56,648 nt of DNA from Deltaproteobacteria bacterium (GTDB taxonomy: Bacteria; Desulfobacterota; Binatia; UBA9968): contig VGTH01000035.1 of the NCBI GenBank assembly GCA_016874755.1, forward strand, positions 1 to 56,648, given 5' to 3'. Positions 34,191 through 41,813 of the stretch are shown piece by piece (the stretch's first letter is position 1; the number at the start of each line of letters is the position of its first letter). The translations under genes were made by a program, and so were the position numbers. The notes beneath the pieces are model-generated. The model saw only the letters and a program-made list of their open reading frames with translations. It was not told the origin of the DNA and ran no database searches.

Positions 34191-35135
34191 ATGAACGATT
34201 GGCGCCTGGCCAGTGCGCCGCTGAAGCCTTTCATTACGCTTTCGCTGGCCTTGCTAGTGCTTTTGGGGGCGAGCGCGTGCGGCAAGAGCTCGAGCCCCGC
34301 AAAAGCCTTGCGGGTCGGTTTCGTGCCGGCCGAAGAGGCGCAGCAGATCATGCAGAATGCCCAGCCGCTGGTGGAGATTCTGCGCAAAGAGTTGGGTATG
34401 GAAGTGCAGCCCTTTGTCGCCACTGACTATACGGGCGTTGTCGAAGCGCTGCGCGGCGGCAAGCTCGACGTGGCGTTCTTGGCGCCGGCGTCCTACGTGC
34501 TGGCGAAGAACGAGGCCAACGTGCGCGTCATTCTCAAGTCCGAGCGCAAGGGCATTCCGTCCTACTATGCGGCGATCATCACGCGCGCTGACAGCGGTAT
34601 CAACAAGCTCGAAGATCTGCGCGGCAAGACCTTTGCGTTTGGCGATTCGCTGTCGACCACCGGCAATGTTTTCCCGCGCAAGATGTTTAAGGAAAAGGGC
34701 ATCGATCCGGTGCGCGACTTTAAACAGATTCTGTTTTCCGGCGGCCATGATGCCACAGTACTGGCAGTGCTCAATCGCAAGGTTGACGCCGGCGCGACCT
34801 ATGCCAACTCACCCGACAGCAAAGACACCGCTTGGATACGCTACCTGAAAAATCCCGAGGACGTCAAACAGATACGCGCCATCGCGTTTTCCGAGGCGAT
34901 TCCGGCCGACAACCTGGTGGTCAGCGCGACGCTCGACGAAGCGATCGCGAAAAGAGTCGAGCAAATCTTTCTCAACCTAAGCCATGATCCGGCCGGTAAG
35001 AAAATGCTGCGCGACCTCTACCAGATCGATGGTTTCGTCACCGCCACCGACAAAGACTACGACTCCGTGCGTGAAGCCTTCACCATCGCCGGCATCCAAC
35101 TCAAAGAAGCGCTGCAGAAAAAAAAGAAGTCGTGA
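34191..35135 (+). CDS. phnD: Phosphate/phosphite/phosphonate ABC transporter binding lipoprotein
   Basis: PhnD-like binding protein. The lipobox LLGASAC gives a lipid-anchored mature end at the cysteine. Then come LRVGFVPAEEAQQIMQNAQP, the FVATDYTGVVEALRGGKLDVAFLAP stretch, SYYAAIITRADSGI and FAFGDSLSTTGNVFPR, all typical of the phosphonate and phosphite binding family. It starts at the ATG at 34191 or a GTG at 34167. It heads a phnDCE-like operon: its stop overlaps the ATPase start by four bases. No C-P lyase genes are present, so the ligand could be phosphite, phosphonate or another oxyanion. Confidence 0.85.
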   Translation: MNDWRLASAPLKPFITLSLALLVLLGASACGKSSSPAKALRVGFVPAEEAQQIMQNAQPLVEILRKELGMEVQPFVATDYTGVVEALRGGKLDVAFLAPASYVLAKNEANVRVILKSERKGIPSYYAAIITRADSGINKLEDLRGKTFAFGDSLSTTGNVFPRKMFKEKGIDPVRDFKQILFSGGHDATVLAVLNRKVDAGATYANSPDSKDTAWIRYLKNPEDVKQIRAIAFSEAIPADNLVVSATLDEAIAKRVEQIFLNLSHDPAGKKMLRDLYQIDGFVTATDKDYDSVREAFTIAGIQLKEALQKKKKS

Positions 35136-35911
35136 CCATTCTCGAAATCCGCGACCTGCACAAGTCCTACAACGCGCATACACAGGTTTTGCGCGGGGTC
35201 AGTGCCGCCATCGAGCAGGGGGAGTTTGTCGGCGTCATCGGGCTCAGCGGCTCGGGCAAATCGACGCTCTTGCGCTGCATCAATCGCTTGATCGAGGCGA
35301 GCGCCGGCGAGATACGCATTCCGCGCGCGCTCTTGGACGGCGGCAGCAACGGCGCGCTGGTCGATGTTCTCAAATTGAATAGTCGGGAGCTGCGCCACCT
35401 GCGCCGCAAAGTCGGCATGGTGTTTCAGCAGTTCAACATCGTGAAACGTTTGTCGGTGATCGATAACGTGCTATCTGGCGGGCTCGGCTACCAGCCGGGG
35501 CTGCGCAGCGCCCTGCGGCTTTTTTCCCGTGAGGAAAAACGCCAAGCGCTCACGAATCTCAAACGCGTCGGCTTGCTCAGCCATGCCTACAAGCGCGCCG
35601 ACGAGCTGAGCGGCGGCGAGCAGCAGCGGGTGGCGATCGCGCGCACGCTGATGCAGCGGCCGGCGATTATTCTCGCCGACGAGCCGGTGTCGAGTCTCGA
35701 TCCGAAGCTATCGCGCGTGGTGCTCGATATTCTTAAACGGGTCTGCCGCGAAGACGGCATCACGGCGCTGGTGAGTTTGCATACGCTCGAATTGACGCGC
35801 GAGTACGCCGACCGCGTCATCGGCCTGAAACAGGGGCAAATATTTTTCGATGGGCCCGCAAAGGACCTGACGGAACAGGTGGTCGATTCGGTTTATCAAC
35901 GAAAAGAATAG
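35132..35911 (+). CDS. phnC: Phosphonate ABC transporter ATP-binding protein
   Basis: A 259-residue ABC ATPase. Walker A GLSGSGKST at about 37-45, a Q-loop in MVFQQFN, signature ELSGGEQQRVAIAR, Walker B AIILADEP and the switch histidine in SLHTLEL are all present, so it should be active. PhnC-like features include the long insertion ending in LGYQPGLRSALRLFSREEK. The GTG start overlaps the phnD stop (GTGA). Confidence 0.9.
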   Translation: MTILEIRDLHKSYNAHTQVLRGVSAAIEQGEFVGVIGLSGSGKSTLLRCINRLIEASAGEIRIPRALLDGGSNGALVDVLKLNSRELRHLRRKVGMVFQQFNIVKRLSVIDNVLSGGLGYQPGLRSALRLFSREEKRQALTNLKRVGLLSHAYKRADELSGGEQQRVAIARTLMQRPAIILADEPVSSLDPKLSRVVLDILKRVCREDGITALVSLHTLELTREYADRVIGLKQGQIFFDGPAKDLTEQVVDSVYQRKE

Positions 35912-35930
35912 GTTGAAGAAAAGAGGTTAT

Positions 35931-36023
35931 GCACCACGAAGGCGCGAAGGACACGAAGTTCGGATAAGAATAGCAATATCGGGTTCTTTGCTTTCCTTCG
36001 TGAACTTCGTGTCTTCGTGGTGC
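35931..36023. repeat. Dispersed palindrome, ACCACGAAG family, inside the phn operon
   Basis: GCACCACGAAGGCGCGAAGG on the left and CTTCGTGTCTTCGTGGTGC on the right form a long imperfect stem between the ATPase and permease genes. It may reduce permease expression or carry an RNA processing site. Confidence 0.75.
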
Positions 36024-36041
36024 AGCGAATCCGAAAGATGA

Positions 36042-36983
36042 GTGACCGCTGTGGATAGAATAGCATCAGCGAACGCGGACATTTTCCGTGAAGCGCCGCC
36101 GGCGCCCAAGCGCGGCCGGCGTTTTTTCTTGTACTTGGTGTTATTTCTCATTGTCCTTGTCTGGTCCTTCCAGGGCGCCAAGATTCGTCCCGGCGAATTG
36201 ATCGAAGGGATTCCGCAGATCGGCGCCACGCTTGCGCGCATGTTGCCGCCAGATTTTACCAAGATCACCGACTGGAAGAGCTACTTCATGCCGACGGAGC
36301 TAACGCTCGCCGAGCTTTTTCTGCCGGCGCCGCTGAGCGATGCGCAGGCGCGCGCCAAACAGCGCTGGTGGGATAACATTTTTCCGCAGACGGTGATTGG
36401 CGCGACGTTGGAGACCGTGCAGATGGCGCTGGCGGGAACTTTCTTGGCAATCATCGCGGCGTTTCCCATCGGCTTTCTCGCGGCGCGCAACACGACGCCG
36501 CATCCTTTGGTCTATCGCGGTCTGCGCACGCTGCTGAATTTTCTACGCACCATTCCCGATTTGGCGCTGGGCCTGTTGTTTGTCGCTGCGGTCGGCTTGG
36601 GCGCGTTTGCCGGCACTTTGGCGCTGGCGATACACACCGCGACCGTGCTCGGCAAGTTGCTGTCAGAGTCGGTCGAAAACATCGACGAAGGCGTGGTCGA
36701 GGCGATCCGCGCCACCGGCGCCGGCTATGCGCAGATCTTGTCTTTTGCGGTGGTGCCGCAGATTCTTCCCGACTTGATTTCGTTTACGCTCTATCGGCTG
36801 GAGACCAACATCCGCGCCGCCTCGGTGCTCGGCCTGATCGGCGCCGGCGGCATCGGCTATCTAATGAACACAAGCTTTCGCACGTTCCAATATCAAGAAG
36901 CGGCGGCGATTGTGCTGGTGCTGATCGCGTTGGTGATGCTGGTGGATTATTTGAGTTCACGTCTGCGCAATTGGGTCGTCTGA
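36042..36983 (+). CDS. phnE: Phosphonate ABC transporter permease
   Basis: A 313-residue PhnE-like permease. An N-terminal membrane segment (FFLYLVLFLIVLVWSF) is followed by a long periplasmic loop, then ETVQMALAGTFLAIIAAFPIGFLAARN and the EAA-type loop EAIRATGAGYAQILSFAVVPQ that contacts the ATPase. GLIGAGGIGYLMN is the family's C-terminal hallmark. It starts at GTG 36042 (or GTG 36051). It completes the phnDCE transporter although separated from phnC by a repeat element. Confidence 0.88.
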   Translation: MTAVDRIASANADIFREAPPAPKRGRRFFLYLVLFLIVLVWSFQGAKIRPGELIEGIPQIGATLARMLPPDFTKITDWKSYFMPTELTLAELFLPAPLSDAQARAKQRWWDNIFPQTVIGATLETVQMALAGTFLAIIAAFPIGFLAARNTTPHPLVYRGLRTLLNFLRTIPDLALGLLFVAAVGLGAFAGTLALAIHTATVLGKLLSESVENIDEGVVEAIRATGAGYAQILSFAVVPQILPDLISFTLYRLETNIRAASVLGLIGAGGIGYLMNTSFRTFQYQEAAAIVLVLIALVMLVDYLSSRLRNWVV

Positions 36984-36992
36984 AGCGCTTGG

Positions 36993-37100
36993 CGCAAAGG
37001 GCAAAGCGCTAAGAAGCGGCGGGCGAATTTGACGGGCCTTGCTCTTTCTTCTTAGCTCTTTGCGCTGCGCTCTTACCCCTTCGCTCTTGGCCCTTTGCCA
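36993..37100. repeat. Dispersed palindrome with GCGCAAAG/CTTTGCGC arms
   Basis: GGCGCAAAGGGCAAAGCGC then CTAAGAAG on the left; CTTCTTAGCTCTTTGCGC and CTTGGCCCTTTGCC on the right. It lies between phnE and nadK. Confidence 0.6.
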
Positions 37101-37118
37101 TGCTAGTCTCGCTCGAAG

Positions 37119-37988
37119 ATGAGTCCTGCCACGATCCGAACTGTCGGTTTAGTCGCCAAATACCAAGAGCCTAAAGCCGCCGAAATGGTGCGCTGGCTGG
37201 TGCCTTGGCTGCGCCAGCGCGGTAAGCGCGTGCTGGTCGAAAATGGGTTGACCCACGGCGGCGCGATGTCCTGCACCAAAAAACAGATGGCAGCGAAAGC
37301 CGATTTGATTGTTTCTCTGGGCGGCGACGGCACGCTGCTCAACATCGCGCCGTTGATCGAGCGGCCCGACGTGCCGATCTTGGGCGTCAATATGGGCGGC
37401 TTGGGTTTTATCACGGAAGTGGCGGTCGGTGAGCTGGAGACCGTGCTGCGCAAGACCCTCGACGGTGACTACACGGTCGAGGAACGCATGACCTTGGAGG
37501 TGCGCGTTCAAAGCCAAGGCAAGCGGAGCAAGCCGCACAAATACCGGGTGCTGAACGACGCGGTGATCACCAAAGGCGCGCGCAGCCGGATCATCGATCT
37601 AGAAACCACGGTGGGCGACGATTATTTGTGCACCTACCGCGCCGACGGCTTGATCATTTCTACACCCACCGGATCGACTGCCTATGCGCTGGCGGCCGGC
37701 GGGCCGATTGTCGAACCGGGGCTGGGCGCGATTATTCTAAGCCCCATCTGCCCGCACACGTTGACCAATCGGCCGATCGTGGTGTCGAGCAAGGCGGCCG
37801 TGCGGGTAACGCTGCGGTCGTTTGGCGACACGGTCATTCTCAGTCCCGACGGCCAACAGGGCGTGCGTCTCAACAACGGCGACAAAGTCGAAGTGCGCGA
37901 TTATGGCCTGCCAGTGTCGCTGATCCGGTTGCCGTCGCGCAGCTACTATGAAATCCTGCGTAACAAGCTGAAGTGGGGCGAACGGTAG
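37119..37988 (+). CDS. nadK: NAD(+) kinase
   Basis: A 289-residue NAD kinase that makes NADP from NAD and ATP or polyphosphate. The conserved GGDGT is at about residues 68-72 (SLGGDGTLLN), and the second signature TPTGSTAYALAAGGP lies mid-protein, with the catalytic aspartate in the first motif. Length is normal. Its stop lies three bases before recN, a common pairing in many bacteria, so the two are an operon. Confidence 0.92.
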   Translation: MSPATIRTVGLVAKYQEPKAAEMVRWLVPWLRQRGKRVLVENGLTHGGAMSCTKKQMAAKADLIVSLGGDGTLLNIAPLIERPDVPILGVNMGGLGFITEVAVGELETVLRKTLDGDYTVEERMTLEVRVQSQGKRSKPHKYRVLNDAVITKGARSRIIDLETTVGDDYLCTYRADGLIISTPTGSTAYALAAGGPIVEPGLGAIILSPICPHTLTNRPIVVSSKAAVRVTLRSFGDTVILSPDGQQGVRLNNGDKVEVRDYGLPVSLIRLPSRSYYEILRNKLKWGER

Positions 37989-37991
37989 TTT

Positions 37992-39689
37992 ATGCTTCGT
38001 GAGCTGCGCATCAAGAATTTTGCCGTCATCGACGCCGTCGAGCTCGAGCTGGAAGGCGGGCTCAATATTCTCAGCGGTGAAACCGGCGCCGGCAAGTCGA
38101 TTATCTTAAACGCTCTCGGTTTGATCTCCGGCAACCGGGTCAGCGCCGATCTGATTCGCCACAATGAAGATGAAGCCAGCGTCGAAGCGCTGTTCGAAGC
38201 GGTGCCGCCGCGGGTCAAAGAAAAATTGCAACGCGCCGGCATCGATTTTGTCGATGAGTTGATCATCCGACGGGTCATCAGTCGAGCCGGCAAAAATCGC
38301 ATCTACATCAACGGCGCTCTCTGCCAGCTCAACTTGCTCGGAGAAATCGGCGGCGCGCTGGTGCACATCTATGGCCAGCATGAGCACCATTCGCTGCTCA
38401 ATCCGGAAACCCACATCGATATGCTCGACAACTACGGCGCTCTCGGTGAGCGGACCACAACGATGGTGGAGAAATATCGCGGCCTGTCCGCCGCCTGGGA
38501 AAGCCTGAGCCAGGCGCGCGCTTTGTTGGAGAAGCGCAAGAAGGACCGCGGCCTGCTGGAAGCGCAAGCCGAGGAGATCGCCAATGCGCGGCTGCGCCCC
38601 GACGAGGAACAAGAGCTGCAAGAAAAGAAGAACATTTTGCTGCATGCCGAAAAACTTTACCAGGGCTGTCTTGAAGGCGAAGAGCTGCTCTATGAAGGCG
38701 AGACCGCGCTGGTGAGCCGGCTCGGGCGCTACGGCAACAAGCTCAATGAGCTGGCGGCCATCGATGCTGCCTTGCAGCCAACGGCCGAGATGGTCAAGTC
38801 AGCGCTGGCGCAGCTAAATGAAGCCAACAACGAGCTGCGCCGCTATGCCGAACGGGTTCATTTTGAGCCCGGCGCCCTGGAACATTTGGAAGATCGGCTG
38901 GCGGAAATTCATCGTCTCAAGCGCAAATACAACGGCAGCGTCGAAGAGATTTTACAAATGCAGGCGCGTGCGGAGGCGGAGCTGCGCTCGTTGGAGCGGG
39001 GCGAAGATGAGGTTCCAGCTTTAGAGCGCGCCTTTGAAGCCGCCGGTCATGCGGCGTGGGAGACCGCGGGCGCGCTGTCCATCGAGCGGGAGCGGGTTGG
39101 CAAGCGCTTCAAACGCGCCCTGGAAAAAGAAGTGAAGAGCCTCGGCATGCCGGAAACGGTGTTCGATGTGCGCTTTCTCGACTCGATCGAAAGCGACGAT
39201 GAGCCGCCGTATATTTTGAGCAAGAAGAAAATCACCGAGTCCGGCATCGATCAGATCGAGTTCTATTTTTCGCCCAACCCAGGCGAGCCCCCTAAGGCGA
39301 TTGCGAAAATCGCCTCCGGCGGCGAACTGTCGCGCTTGATGCTGGCGATCAAATCGTTGGTGTTAACACCGGGCGACATTCCGACGTTATTGTTCGACGA
39401 GGTCGACGCCGGTATCGGCGGCGCCGTGGCTGAAATCGTCGGCAAGAAATTGCAGCAGGTCGCCGAGACCCACCAGGTGATCTGCGTCACCCATCTGCCG
39501 CAGATCGCCGCGCTGGCCGACTCGCACCACGTCGTGCGCAAAGAAGTCGCCCGCGGCCGCACGACCACCAAAGTGCAAAAGCTCAAAGAAAAAGAACGGG
39601 TCGAAGAAGTCGCCCGCATGCTCGGCGGCCTAACGATCACCGAAAAAACCCGCAAGCACGCCGCCGAGATGGTGAAAGGACACGAGTAG
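37992..39689 (+). CDS. recN: DNA repair protein RecN
   Basis: A 565-residue SMC-like ATPase of double-strand break repair. Walker A GETGAGKS at about 29-36; the coiled-coil arms fill about residues 150-370 (many heptads such as ALLEKRKKDRGLLEAQAEEI); the signature IASGGELSRLMLAIKSL and Walker B TLLFDEVDAGIGG are near the C-terminus; and THLPQIAALAD holds the family histidine switch. Length and motif order are normal. Confidence 0.93.
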   Translation: MLRELRIKNFAVIDAVELELEGGLNILSGETGAGKSIILNALGLISGNRVSADLIRHNEDEASVEALFEAVPPRVKEKLQRAGIDFVDELIIRRVISRAGKNRIYINGALCQLNLLGEIGGALVHIYGQHEHHSLLNPETHIDMLDNYGALGERTTTMVEKYRGLSAAWESLSQARALLEKRKKDRGLLEAQAEEIANARLRPDEEQELQEKKNILLHAEKLYQGCLEGEELLYEGETALVSRLGRYGNKLNELAAIDAALQPTAEMVKSALAQLNEANNELRRYAERVHFEPGALEHLEDRLAEIHRLKRKYNGSVEEILQMQARAEAELRSLERGEDEVPALERAFEAAGHAAWETAGALSIERERVGKRFKRALEKEVKSLGMPETVFDVRFLDSIESDDEPPYILSKKKITESGIDQIEFYFSPNPGEPPKAIAKIASGGELSRLMLAIKSLVLTPGDIPTLLFDEVDAGIGGAVAEIVGKKLQQVAETHQVICVTHLPQIAALADSHHVVRKEVARGRTTTKVQKLKEKERVEEVARMLGGLTITEKTRKHAAEMVKGHE

Positions 39690-39715
39690 CCAAGCAGGCT
39701 GCTAAAACTCATCGG

Positions 39716-39802
39716 AGCCCTTCGACTAAGCTCAGGGCGAATGGATCTGAGGGCAGGAAAATCCGTTCATGGTGAGCCTGTCGAACCACTCTTGCGAGTT
39801 TT
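39716..39802. repeat. Dispersed palindrome, CCCTTCGACTAAGCTCAGGG family
   Basis: CGGAGCCCTTCGACTAAGCT followed by CAGGGCGAATGGAT on the left, ATCCGTTCATGGTGAGCC and TGTCGAACCACTC on the right. It follows recN and probably ends its transcript. Confidence 0.7.
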
Positions 39803-39821
39803 TTCAGCACTCTGCTAGACA

Positions 39822-39850
39822 TTGACTTTTGCGCGGCTAACTAAGATATT
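39822..39850 (+). promoter_or_regulatory. Predicted tRNA-Ala promoter
   Basis: TTGACT at 39822-39827 and GATATT at 39845-39850 are 17 bases apart, about 50 bases before the tRNA. The -10 matches the consensus at four of six bases. Confidence 0.45.
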
Positions 39851-39900
39851 ATCCGAGCAGTTTCCAGTTTCCGCTTTCATACTTCCGTCTTTTAACGTGT

Positions 39901-39976
<76 letters not shown>

Positions 39977-40079
39977 TTTTCAAATCCATCAGTGTACAGT
40001 AAAGTCCATCAACCAGCTATAAATACAACGTTTTTTAGGGTATAATGTCCGGCATGGTCCCTTGCCGTCCAGAAAAATC

Positions 40080-40140
40080 TGCCCCCATTTGGGGGCAACT
40101 CTGGGGGCAACTGGTAGACCGGGAAAGTGAGTTGCCCCCA
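40080..40140. repeat. Cluster of TGGGGGCAACT repeats upstream of integrase
   Basis: Direct copies TGGGGGCAACT at 40090-40100 and 40102-40112, an inverted TGCCCCCA at 40080-40087 and an inverted AGTTGCCCCCA at 40130-40140. The double unit with 12-base spacing recurs at 56582-56604. They could be arm-type integrase binding sites or element ends. Confidence 0.65.
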
Positions 40141-40141
40141 A

Positions 40142-41374
40142 ATGCCGTTGACTGACGTATCGATTCGCTCTGCAAAGCCCAAGGACAAATCTTTCAAACT
40201 GTTCGATAGCGGTGGGCTTTATCTCGAAGTAAATCCCGCTGGGGGCCGTTGGTGGCGCTGGAAGTATCGCTATGGCGCCAAGGAGAAGCGGCTCTCGTTC
40301 GGTGTCTATCCCGACGTACCTTTGAAAGCGGCACGGGAAAAGCGAGATTCGGCTCGGCAGCAGCTTGCGGCCGGTGTCGATCCTGGTGAAGCTCGCAAGG
40401 CGGAAAAGGTCGCGCAGTCAGGCGCGGAGAGTTTTGAGGCGATCTTTCGTGAATGGCACGCGAAATTCTCGCTAGAATGGGAAGCGAGCCATGGCGACCG
40501 CATTTTGCGACGCTTCGAAAGGGATGTTTTCCCGTGGTTGGGGAAGCGGCCGATTGCCGAAATCAAAGCGGTCGAGTTGTTATCCGTGCTGCGCCGGATT
40601 GAAAGCCGGGGCGCGCTGGAGACTGCCCACCGGGCCAAGCAAAATTGCGGGCAAGTTTTCCGTTATGCCGTTGCGACGGGTAGAGCGGAGCGCGATCCGA
40701 CCGGCGATCTTCGCGGCGCGTTACCGTCGCCGAAGGAAAAGCACCATGCATCGATCTTAGAACCCAAGCGAATTGCCGAACTGCTGCGGGCCATCGATAG
40801 CTATCAGGGTGAGTTCGTGACCAAATCCGCGTTACGGCTGGCGCCGCTGGTGTTTGTCCGGCCGGGAGAATTGCGCAAGGCGCAATGGCCGGAGATGGAC
40901 CTTGAAAAAGCAGAGTGGCGCATTCCTGGCGAACGCATGAAGATGCGCGAGCAGCATATTGTTCCGCTGGCGCGCCAAGCCGTCGATATTCTCCGCGAAC
41001 TTGAGCCGCTGACAAACAAAGTCTTTCCCTCAAGGCCTGACGCGCCCAGATACGTATTCCCGAGCGCGCGGACGTACGAGCGGCCGATGAGTGAAAATGC
41101 TGTGCTCGCCGCGCTTCGCCGCATGGGTTACACTAAAGAAGAAATGACCGGTCACGGTTTTCGCAGCATGGCGTCAACGCTGCTGCACGAACAGGGCTGG
41201 AACCACCAAGCCATTGAACGCCAGCTCGCCCACGCCGAGCGCAACGCGGTTAGCGCTGCTTATAACTTCGCCGAGCACCTGCCGGAACGGCGCAAGATGA
41301 TGCAGGCTTGGTCGGATTATCTTGACTCACTGAAGGCTGGTGCGGAAGTGATACCGCTGTTTAAAAAGGCGTAA
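40142..41374 (+). CDS. P4-type tyrosine integrase (DUF4102 domain)
   Basis: A 410-residue integrase. The N-terminal DUF4102 arm-binding domain contains PLTDVSIRSAKPKDKSFKLF and DSGGLYLEVNPAGGRWWRWKY; a core-binding domain lies around 95-190. The catalytic domain has RPGELRKAQW (first arginine), the HGFRSMASTLLHE H-x-x-R box, QLAHAERN and the tyrosine in AYNFAEHL. It should insert the island at the 3' end of tRNA-Ala just upstream. The ATG at 40142 overlaps the last G-rich repeat and gives the normal family N-terminus. Confidence 0.92.
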   Translation: MPLTDVSIRSAKPKDKSFKLFDSGGLYLEVNPAGGRWWRWKYRYGAKEKRLSFGVYPDVPLKAAREKRDSARQQLAAGVDPGEARKAEKVAQSGAESFEAIFREWHAKFSLEWEASHGDRILRRFERDVFPWLGKRPIAEIKAVELLSVLRRIESRGALETAHRAKQNCGQVFRYAVATGRAERDPTGDLRGALPSPKEKHHASILEPKRIAELLRAIDSYQGEFVTKSALRLAPLVFVRPGELRKAQWPEMDLEKAEWRIPGERMKMREQHIVPLARQAVDILRELEPLTNKVFPSRPDAPRYVFPSARTYERPMSENAVLAALRRMGYTKEEMTGHGFRSMASTLLHEQGWNHQAIERQLAHAERNAVSAAYNFAEHLPERRKMMQAWSDYLDSLKAGAEVIPLFKKA

Positions 41375-41813
41375 TTCTACGTGACCTTTTTGAATGCAAT
41401 TCGGAAAGGCCCTGAGCGCCGCTCCGCTAGTTGGTGAGCGCGAGCTGCAAATTGCGCCTCCAGTAGGCATTCCCACAAGTGCAAGCAGTTGGTACAGGTA
41501 TTTTGGGGGGGGAGGGGGCGTTAAAAGTCTACGGGAATGAAGTTGTAGACCGTGTGAGTAGCCACGCGCATCCGGCCGCAAAATTAGCAAAAGGGGCTGG
41601 CTGTTGGTAAGCGGCACCGACACTACTGTGGTGCATCCCGCGGTATGCTCGAATCAATCGCCGGTAAATACGCCCGCAAGCTGTGTTAGCAACTTCCCGG
41701 ACAATTTTGTTACCGCTTAACGGATTTGTCAGAGCCACAAATTGACCCACAACGGTAGTTAACCCCGCTTCGAGCACATGACCGCGAATCCTCGGTGTCG
41801 CTTGAGCGCAGCG
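41375..41813. other. 439-base region without a recognised gene
   Basis: Between the convergent integrase and GIY-YIG/helicase genes. It contains G8-A-G5 at 41505-41518 and no frame that looks coding. It may hold the transcript ends of both genes. Confidence 0.5.
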
